Source of the DNA: an uncultured Paracoccaceae bacterium | Lineage (GTDB): Bacteria > Pseudomonadota > Alphaproteobacteria > Rhodobacterales > Rhodobacteraceae | Assembly (NCBI GenBank): GCA_937132145.1 | Contig: CAKZNY010000140.1 | Location: forward strand, 1-30,223 | Length of the DNA stretch: 30,223 nt | Reading direction: 5' to 3' | Shown: positions 24,491-30,223 of the stretch, piece by piece | Layout of the letters: the number at the start of each line of letters is the position of its first letter | Numbering within the stretch: position 1 is the stretch's first letter | Translations under genes and position numbers: made by a program | Notes under the pieces: model-generated | The model's input: only the letters and a program-made list of their open reading frames with translations | Told to the model about the DNA's origin: nothing | The model's database searches: none

Positions 24491-25245
24491 GCGATGCGCC
24501 TGAATTGACGGTTACGGATGGCTCTTCGGGGCTAACGATCTCGCATATTGGCAAAAGCTATGGGCGGCGTCCGGTGTTGCGTGACATTTCGATGACCTTG
24601 CAACGGGGGGAGGTTGTGGCTTTGCTCGGCCCGAACGGGGCGGGTAAGACCACTTGTTTTTATACGGTTGCCGGATTGGTTTTGCCGGATTCGGGTTCCA
24701 TAATCATTGACGGTGTTGATGCCACGCTTTTGCCGATGTATCGCCGCGCCAAGCTGGGGATCGGTTACCTGCCGCAAGAAGCCAGTATTTTCCGTGGCAT
24801 GTCGGTTGAAGATAACATCCGTTCAGTGCTGGAACTGTCGATAAAAGACCGCGCAAAGCGCAATCATATGCTGGATGAATTGCTGGCCGAATTCTCCATC
24901 ACCCACCTTCGTCGCGCCGCCGCCATTTCTCTTTCAGGTGGAGAGCGCCGCCGAGTCGAGATCGCCCGCTGTTTGGCGGGCCAACCCCGTTACGTGCTGC
25001 TGGACGAGCCATTTGCAGGCGTTGACCCGATCGCTGTCGGAGAAATTCGTGATCTGGTTTCCCAGTTGAAAAACAGAGGGATAGGGGTTTTAATCACCGA
25101 TCATAACGTCCGTGAAACCTTGGATATTGTGGATCGGGCATATATCTTGCATGATGGGAAGGTTCTGAAGAGCGGAACACCCGCAGAAGTTGTGGAAGAC
25201 ATTAATGTCCGTCGGGTCTATCTGGGTGAGAAATTCCAGTATTGA
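24487..25245 (+). CDS. lptB: LPS export ATP-binding protein LptB
   Basis: LptB is the ABC ATPase that powers LPS extraction by LptFG. The 252-residue protein has Walker A GPNGAGKT (48-55), the Q-loop YLPQEASIFRGMSV (about 94-107), signature LSGGERRR (149-156), Walker B with catalytic Glu174 in LLDEP, and switch His206 in TDHNVRE. LPQEASIFR is a hallmark of LptB. It starts with GTG inside the lptA stop and has a strong GGAGG ribosome binding site. lptF and lptG are elsewhere. Confidence 0.98.
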   Translation: MSDAPELTVTDGSSGLTISHIGKSYGRRPVLRDISMTLQRGEVVALLGPNGAGKTTCFYTVAGLVLPDSGSIIIDGVDATLLPMYRRAKLGIGYLPQEASIFRGMSVEDNIRSVLELSIKDRAKRNHMLDELLAEFSITHLRRAAAISLSGGERRRVEIARCLAGQPRYVLLDEPFAGVDPIAVGEIRDLVSQLKNRGIGVLITDHNVRETLDIVDRAYILHDGKVLKSGTPAEVVEDINVRRVYLGEKFQY

Positions 25246-25276
25246 CGCCACGGTTTGATCGGGAAATCCGTGTTAA

Positions 25277-26644
25277 ATGGCGCTTGGACCCAGACTAGAA
25301 GTCAGCCAAACCCAACGCTTAAGCCTAACGCCACAGCTGCGTCAGGCGATTTCCCTGTTGCAGATGTCGAACGCGGAACTGGCCGATCATATCGCCGAAG
25401 AAGTCGAGAAAAACCCGTTGTTGGAGCTGGTCGAACCGGAACCGTTGAGCGACGATCCCGCGCGGCCACCCGCGATTGCGCCGCGTGTAAACACTGAACC
25501 ATTGACGTACATTCCAAGCACTGTATCGACGGGGAATTTGGAAAACTACGATTCTCTAGCGAATATCGAGGACGAAAAAACCCTGCGCGATTTGCTGCGC
25601 GAGCAGATCCGGATATCGGACAGGAATCCGGCGCGGGCAGCCATCGCATTGGTCTTGATAGACGAGCTGGATGAACAAGGCTGGCTAACCGCGCCATTAT
25701 TTGAAATTGCGGATCGTCTAGGCGTCCCCCAAGCCGCGATTGAGGAGGCGTTGGAAACCCTTCAAGCCTGCGATCCCATGGGGATAGCGGCGCGTGATTT
25801 GCAAGAGTGTCTTGAAATACAGCTTAAAGATGCGGGCAATTTCGCGCCGTTGATGCAGGTGCTGACCGCTAATCTGGATATGCTGGCGGACAATGATTTG
25901 CCCAAGCTGGAGGCGCTGGCGGATGTGTCGCGCGTCGAGCTAGAAGATGCGATCACGGTTCTGCGGCAGCTTAACCCAAGGCCAGCTGCGAGCTTTGATA
26001 ATGGCATAGTGCAGATTGCGATTGCAGATGTGGCGGTTAGTCCCAGCCCGGTCGGGGGGTGGTTGGTGGAGCTGAACACCGATGCCTTGCCAAAAGCGTT
26101 GGTGAACGAGAAATATTTCAGCGAAGTCGCCAAAGATGGCTCCAACGCATTGGAATTCGTGACCGAATGCCGCGCCAACGCCCGTTTTTTGGTCAAGGCG
26201 ATGGACCAACGCGCAAAAACGATCCTGCGCGTGGCTACGGTGATCGTCCGCCATCAGAACAGGTTCTTTGACGAGGGCATAAACGGTCTGCGCCCTCTGA
26301 CCCTCGCGGTGGTTGCTGCGGAATTGGGCATCCATGAATCGAGCGTCAGCCGCGTGACCGCCGGTAAATATCTGTATTGTCAGCGCGGAACGTTCGAGCT
26401 GCGGTTCTTTTTCGTACAGGGAATCGGCCGTAACGATGGTGGCTGCGATATAGCCGCGCCCGTGGTTCGCGAGCGAATTCGCAAACTTGTGAGCGAAGAA
26501 CAGCCGGATAAGGTGTTATCGGACGAAAAAATCGCAAAAATCCTACAAGAAGGTGGAGTAGATGTTGCACGTCGGACCGTTGCGAAATATCGTGAAGCTA
26601 TGGGTATACCTTCTTCGAGTCGGCGGCGACGTAAGCACATATAA
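25277..26644 (+). CDS. rpoN: RNA polymerase sigma-54 factor RpoN
   Basis: Sigma-54 directs RNA polymerase to -24/-12 promoters and needs an AAA+ activator. The 455-residue product has region I rich in Gln and Leu (1 to about 50, QTQRLSLTPQLRQAISLLQM), an acidic linker, the core-binding domain, a helix-turn-helix (LAVVAAELGIHESSVSRVTAGKY), and the RpoN box ARRTVAKYRE at about 431-440 that contacts the -24 element. The motif is intact. It follows lptB by 31 bases in the conserved lptB-rpoN-hpf-ptsN order. No clear -24/-12 promoter was found in this window. Confidence 0.98.
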   Translation: MALGPRLEVSQTQRLSLTPQLRQAISLLQMSNAELADHIAEEVEKNPLLELVEPEPLSDDPARPPAIAPRVNTEPLTYIPSTVSTGNLENYDSLANIEDEKTLRDLLREQIRISDRNPARAAIALVLIDELDEQGWLTAPLFEIADRLGVPQAAIEEALETLQACDPMGIAARDLQECLEIQLKDAGNFAPLMQVLTANLDMLADNDLPKLEALADVSRVELEDAITVLRQLNPRPAASFDNGIVQIAIADVAVSPSPVGGWLVELNTDALPKALVNEKYFSEVAKDGSNALEFVTECRANARFLVKAMDQRAKTILRVATVIVRHQNRFFDEGINGLRPLTLAVVAAELGIHESSVSRVTAGKYLYCQRGTFELRFFFVQGIGRNDGGCDIAAPVVRERIRKLVSEEQPDKVLSDEKIAKILQEGGVDVARRTVAKYREAMGIPSSSRRRRKHI

Positions 26645-26698
26645 TTTGGTGCTGCGTTGAACCAGCAATTAACCAATATTATGTGTATGTGGCGGATG

Positions 26699-26727
26699 TT
26701 GACTCTGGTGGCGTCTGCCCCTAGGTT
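26699..26727 (+). promoter_or_regulatory. Possible promoter upstream of hpf
   Basis: TTGACT (26699-26704) and TAGGTT (26722-26727) are separated by 17 bases within the 153-base rpoN-hpf gap. The -10 region reads CCCCTAGGTT, faintly like heat-shock sigma factor promoters. The match is partial, so this is only a candidate for separate stress-linked transcription of hpf. Confidence 0.3.
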
Positions 26728-26797
26728 CCGCGCGCTGTGGAGCCGGACATTTTAACCCATCGTCGGACCATAGTTCGACTAACCTCGGGGAGAGATC

Positions 26798-27367
26798 ATG
26801 AGAATTCAGATCAACGGAAAACAAATCGATGTGGGCGCAGCCCTAACCGAACACGTGGAAAAGCAGCTAAACACTTCTGTCGGAAAGTATTCCGAGAATC
26901 CTGTTGATGCGAACGTGACTTTTTCCAAAGAAGGCCACGAATTCGTCTGTGACATCTCTGTGCATCTGTCGACCGGTCTGAACGCACAAGCCAAGGGCCG
27001 TGCTGACGATGTTTACGATTCCTTTGAAGGTGCGGTTAGCCGTCTGGAAACCCAGTTGCGCCGTTACAAGCGCCGCCTGAAAAGCCACCACAGGGATCGC
27101 AAAGATCCCATCGAAGTTATGGGCGTTCCGTCCTACATTCTTGCGTCCAGTACGGATGCGGAGGAGCCGGAAACCCTACAGCCAATCATCGTCGCTGAAA
27201 TGGAGACCAAAGTTCAAACTCTGTCAGTTGGCGAGGCCGTGATGCAAATGGAATTGACGGGCGCGGCGATGCTCGTTTTCCGCAACACCACACACGGAGG
27301 TGTGAATGTAGTTCATACCCGCGAGGATGGAAACATCGGCTGGATAGACCCACGTAACATTAAGTAG
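26798..27367 (+). CDS. hpf: Ribosome hibernation promoting factor, long form
   Basis: Long HPF dimerises 70S ribosomes into inactive 100S particles in stationary phase. The 189-residue protein has the N-terminal S30AE domain (1 to about 100, MRIQINGKQIDVGAALTEHVE, with the basic LRRYKRRLKSHH stretch that contacts rRNA). A linker leads to the C-terminal dimerisation domain (about 130-189, with LSVGEAVMQMELTGAAMLVFRN and the terminal IGWIDPR). Both domains are present, so it is the long type. It lies between rpoN and ptsN, as in many proteobacteria. Confidence 0.96.
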   Translation: MRIQINGKQIDVGAALTEHVEKQLNTSVGKYSENPVDANVTFSKEGHEFVCDISVHLSTGLNAQAKGRADDVYDSFEGAVSRLETQLRRYKRRLKSHHRDRKDPIEVMGVPSYILASSTDAEEPETLQPIIVAEMETKVQTLSVGEAVMQMELTGAAMLVFRNTTHGGVNVVHTREDGNIGWIDPRNIK

Positions 27368-27399
27368 TCATTAACAACTACAGTATAAAAGAGATCGAT

Positions 27400-27864
27400 A
27401 TGGAGCTTTCTGAAATCCTGTCGGCTGACGCTGTCATTTCGCAGTTGAACGCCACAAGTAAAAAACGCCTGTTGCAAGAAATTGCACGGGTGGCTGAGGA
27501 TGTTTATGGCCTGCCTTGCAAGGACATTTTCACAGCCCTCCAGAATCGTGAATTGCTGGGGCCTACCGGCATGGGAAATGGTGTCGCCATTCCCCATGCG
27601 CGGCTTGCGTGTCTGGATGAAGTGAAGGGGATTTTCATTCGTTTGGAAAACCCTGTCGATTACGAATCTGTTGATCGTCAACCGGTTGATTTGGTGTTCG
27701 CCCTGTTTGCCCCCGAAGGCGCGGGTGCGATGCATCTAAAAGCGCTCGCTCGGGTTTCGCGGACGCTGCGGGATCAGACAATTTGCGCGAAGCTGCGTTC
27801 GTCAAACGATCCGAACGCGCTGTTCGCAATTTTGACCGCTGGTCAGGTTTCCAAGGCGGCTTGA
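27400..27864 (+). CDS. ptsN: Nitrogen-related PTS protein EIIA-Ntr
   Basis: PtsN is the terminal phosphoacceptor of the PTS-Ntr regulatory phosphorelay, which links nitrogen status to potassium, carbon and stress control through protein-protein contacts. The 154-residue product has the phosphorylated histidine at residue 66 in GNGVAIPHARL. LLGPTGMGNG precedes it and the AGAMHLKALARVSRTLRD helix follows, as in the EIIA fructose/mannitol family. The start has a weak purine-rich site. Its 3' end overlaps the convergent sulfotransferase-like gene by 22 bases. ptsP and npr are not in the window. Confidence 0.96.
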   Translation: MELSEILSADAVISQLNATSKKRLLQEIARVAEDVYGLPCKDIFTALQNRELLGPTGMGNGVAIPHARLACLDEVKGIFIRLENPVDYESVDRQPVDLVFALFAPEGAGAMHLKALARVSRTLRDQTICAKLRSSNDPNALFAILTAGQVSKAA

Positions 27865-29354
27865 TAGTCGGTAAAACCGAAACGCCCATAATCCATCGCA
27901 TAGGCTTTACGCGCCAGATTTTCGGTCTGGCGCGTATATATTTCGTCTAGCGTGAACATATGATCTGCCCTGATCGGTGCGCCAATAGCTGGTACGGGCA
28001 GGTCCAGAACGGATTCGATATACCTGAACCCCGCATCCATCTGCCCCTCTTTCACGATAACCGAGATCGGGACGGCCGCATTGAACCCCGTCAAAAATGT
28101 CATCTGACTGTCCCATAACCCGTCTTTACGAATGCTGGTCTGGCCTGCAAGATTGTCCTTCAGAAACCGCAGAAAACCGTGGAATGCAGCGCGGTGCTGG
28201 CCAACATTGTACCCTTCGGTATCCAGCGATTTTCGAGTCGCACCTTCCATCGTGCCCAGCTCCGGAAGGCCCACGCCAAAGTAATTAACCAACTGTTCAC
28301 GAATAACCCCGTAAGTGCCTTCGCCTGTCGGGAAAATCTTGGTTATGAACGCATCGTATGCGCGGACCAGAGGGTGACGAACAGCCGTGAGCGTGGCGAT
28401 GTCGGGGTTGGATTCCATCCACTCGAACAACGTGCGCTGATTATGGCCCGTATGCAAAATATCCCCGTCGCCCACCGCCTGTGCGAACCCGTTTTTCGGG
28501 GGCACGCCTTCGTCAATCGCGTTCATCCAGCGCAGAACCTCTTCATTCGGACCACCCGGAAGCGGTACGAAAAGGATCGGCTGGCTTATGCAGGAAACCA
28601 TCTTGGGAATGTTCGCACGACGCAGCGGATCGAAACTGGTTTGCGGGAAGATGTCGTCCTCGCTCCAATGTGAAAGAGCGGCCTGCATTTCGTCGTAATT
28701 TTCGACCTTGTCCCGAAGGGAGCCGGGGTTTTGCCGCCGGATCGTTTCCTTAACGGTTTTTAACACTTCGTCCTGTCCAAGAAATTTGGCTATCCCGTTA
28801 AGAACTTCGACATCGCGCTGTTCGGGGTAATGTATCCAAAACGCGGTCTGTCCGCTTTTTTGCAAAATTTCGCGGACATTATCGTAATACACGCCCTGTT
28901 TCGCGCGATATTCCTTGAATTCTTCGTGGTCAAAAATGATTTTCCCGCCACGCCTGTCGGGGGCATCATGCAGCAACCATTGGTCGGTTTTTAGCGCGAT
29001 CTCTAACGAAATGAAGCTCTGCAAAACGTCTCGCTGCAAAATTATCTTGGCACATTTCGGATCTCGCAGAGCCATCTGTGCGGTGCGTTGGTCGTGGTCG
29101 TGAAATACCCTGAACCCAGCGACCCCCTGATCCGCATCCTTGATCATCGCCTTGATTAACGACTCGGGTGACTTTTCGCGTTTAGCAAAATCAAAGCCCA
29201 GAAAATCCGTGCTTTTGGGGTGGCCTATAAACGAAGGGTTAAACAGTTCGCCATGGCAGATGATGCCGGAATACTGGTTCAACGACTGCTCTAGCAGGTT
29301 TGAACCACTTCGCATCGACCCGAAGATCGTGAAATATTTATACCGTCCGCTCAT
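27843..29354 (-). CDS. Double-domain sulfotransferase-like protein
   Basis: A 503-residue cytosolic-looking protein with no signal or membrane segment. Residues 1 to about 240 resemble Stf0/NodH-type PAPS-dependent sulfotransferases: a 5'-phosphosulfate loop FGSMRSGSNLLEQ (11-23), HGELF (34-38), and a 3'-phosphate-binding segment KIILQRDVLQSFIS (103-116). Residues about 258-503 look like a second sulfotransferase unit of family 2 type, with HTGHNQRTLFEWM (301-313), TAVRHPLVRAYDAF (323-336) and a terminal YAMDYGRFGF (485-494). Its phosphosulfate loop appears altered (VPLPGGPNEEV, 263-273, without the usual Lys-Thr/Ser-Ser). The acceptor is unknown, and a surface glycan or lipid is a guess. Its start overlaps the next gene's stop by four bases. 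Confidence 0.8.
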   Translation of the reverse strand: MSGRYKYFTIFGSMRSGSNLLEQSLNQYSGIICHGELFNPSFIGHPKSTDFLGFDFAKREKSPESLIKAMIKDADQGVAGFRVFHDHDQRTAQMALRDPKCAKIILQRDVLQSFISLEIALKTDQWLLHDAPDRRGGKIIFDHEEFKEYRAKQGVYYDNVREILQKSGQTAFWIHYPEQRDVEVLNGIAKFLGQDEVLKTVKETIRRQNPGSLRDKVENYDEMQAALSHWSEDDIFPQTSFDPLRRANIPKMVSCISQPILFVPLPGGPNEEVLRWMNAIDEGVPPKNGFAQAVGDGDILHTGHNQRTLFEWMESNPDIATLTAVRHPLVRAYDAFITKIFPTGEGTYGVIREQLVNYFGVGLPELGTMEGATRKSLDTEGYNVGQHRAAFHGFLRFLKDNLAGQTSIRKDGLWDSQMTFLTGFNAAVPISVIVKEGQMDAGFRYIESVLDLPVPAIGAPIRADHMFTLDEIYTRQTENLARKAYAMDYGRFGFTDYQAALET

Positions 29355-30223
29355 TGCTGGGCTTGAAGGTTTGTTTTTGTTTGAACGCCCTTGGCCGGAG
29401 ATTCAAGCAGGGTGTCATCAATATCGACCCCGATATTTTTCAAATCACGGGCAAAATCGAATAATCGGGAGGCATCCGTCATTTCCGGCAGGATGATCGG
29501 CGTTTGCAAATTAGCCTCGCCCAATGTGGCGGACAAGGCGCGTTGCGGGTTGGAAAGCACCTCGCCCAGCGTCCAGATTTTATAGGTGCAATTAGTTTTG
29601 GGTTGTTTGAGTGCTGCCAGGAAACGCCGCTCACCGCTGATCATTGTCGTTGCATTAGAACGCAAATACGCGGCATTCTTTATGTTACGGTTCAGCAAAT
29701 CCAGCATCCAGCCATGGCGGATGAAGTGCAAATTTGCGTGCGGGTCGGTTAGCAGGAATTTTCCGATTTTGGGCTGATCGCAAACCTCGTAATGAAATTT
29801 TAACCCTTCCTCGCGGGTATTCCAAACAAGATTACACAGAAAGTTTTCCGGAGCCAGATCACGAATTGCTGTGGAGTTCGATATTCCGCCCGCGCCGATT
29901 AACGCGCCATTAACAAACTGCACTTCGGATTTGGCGAACAGGCGACCGTGTGGCCGTACATCGCTGTGGGTCTCCTGCCAGTCGTCAAAATCCGGAAACA
30001 CGGCTTTGAAGCCGGTGAAAACATGGTAGGGTAGCGCGGTGGGCGAGTATTCCTCAAACCACTGACTAGGCGCACGCCCCTGCATATAAAGCCCACTCCG
30101 CCCTGTTTTGCGTCGGTTTGCAGCAGTATCGATGCGTTCGAAATTCGGCGTTGGTGTTGTTTCGCCTGTTAAGGTTTCTGGCTGAGGATCTAGAAATCGT
30201 TGATACAACCCCGTCGCCCCAGC
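29351..30223 (-). CDS. Unrecognised protein, 5'-truncated by window edge
   Basis: The frame is open from the right edge of the window (five codons beyond a TTG at 30206-30208), so the true N-terminus is probably outside and the TTG is not assumed to be the start. About 290 residues are visible. They are mostly hydrophilic, with no signal or membrane segment. The segment NLHFIRHGWMLDLLNRNIKN (about residues 158-177 counted from the TTG) faintly recalls the 3'-phosphate-binding helix of sulfotransferases, but no phosphosulfate loop is visible. It is translationally coupled (ATGA) to the downstream double sulfotransferase-like gene, so a shared pathway is likely. I do not recognise a family. Confidence 0.65.
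   Translation of the reverse strand, partial: AGATGLYQRFLDPQPETLTGETTPTPNFERIDTAANRRKTGRSGLYMQGRAPSQWFEEYSPTALPYHVFTGFKAVFPDFDDWQETHSDVRPHGRLFAKSEVQFVNGALIGAGGISNSTAIRDLAPENFLCNLVWNTREEGLKFHYEVCDQPKIGKFLLTDPHANLHFIRHGWMLDLLNRNIKNAAYLRSNATTMISGERRFLAALKQPKTNCTYKIWTLGEVLSNPQRALSATLGEANLQTPIILPEMTDASRLFDFARDLKNIGVDIDDTLLESPAKGVQTKTNLQAQQ

Noticed and set aside
1..30223. CRISPR arrays, insertion sequences, prophage or rRNA genes
   Set aside because: No repeat-spacer array, transposase, integrase, phage structural gene or rRNA-like stretch was seen on either strand.

Overview
The window is a stretch of alphaproteobacterial chromosome, most likely from the Rhodobacterales (Roseobacter/Rhodobacter group). 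The indications are the FlaF/FlbT flagellin regulators with a DUF1217 flagellar gene, a split ATP synthase Fo operon with a b' subunit, a FzlA-type GST-fold protein beside queG, an uppP / NDUFA9-like / gltD / gltB neighbourhood, and the rnd-lptC-lptA-lptB-rpoN-hpf-ptsN block. The assignment rests on gene content and protein resemblance alone. No phylogeny could be run.

Region 1 (1-8445) is flagellar. A flagellin, cut by the left edge, ends at a strong hairpin terminator. flaF, flbT and a DUF1217 gene follow as a translationally coupled unit. fliI lies on the opposite strand. Divergently from it runs flgB-flgC-fliE-fliQ-flgF-flgG-flgA-flgH-fliL, covering proximal and distal rod, one export-gate subunit, the P-ring chaperone, the L-ring and a stator-associated protein.

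Region 2 (8442-11684) has an ArsR-type repressor with a perfect palindrome just upstream. Then comes the Fo operon atpI-atpB-atpE-atpB'-atpF, with a candidate sigma70 promoter, a hairpin-rich gap after atpE and a bidirectional terminator. The F1 genes are not here.

Region 3 (11683-20358, minus strand) reads gltD-gltB-mtgA-fzlA-queG in transcription order: glutamate synthase, a peptidoglycan glycosyltransferase, a probable FtsZ-binding GST-fold protein and epoxyqueuosine reductase. The 157-bp gltD-gltB gap holds an 11-bp-period tandem repeat flanked by TTAACCAT motifs.

Region 4 (20591-22615) has uppP, a convergent NDUFA9-like SDR gene, and tRNA-Leu(CAG) with a near-consensus promoter.

Region 5 (22675-27864) is rnd, the LPS-export genes lptC-lptA-lptB, then rpoN, hpf and ptsN. 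Region 6 (27843-30223, minus strand) is a coupled pair: a 503-residue protein that looks like two sulfotransferase domains in tandem, and an unrecognised protein cut by the right edge. This pair is the least familiar part of the window. Everything else is recognisable housekeeping or flagellar content, and no intergenic stretch exceeds 300 bases.
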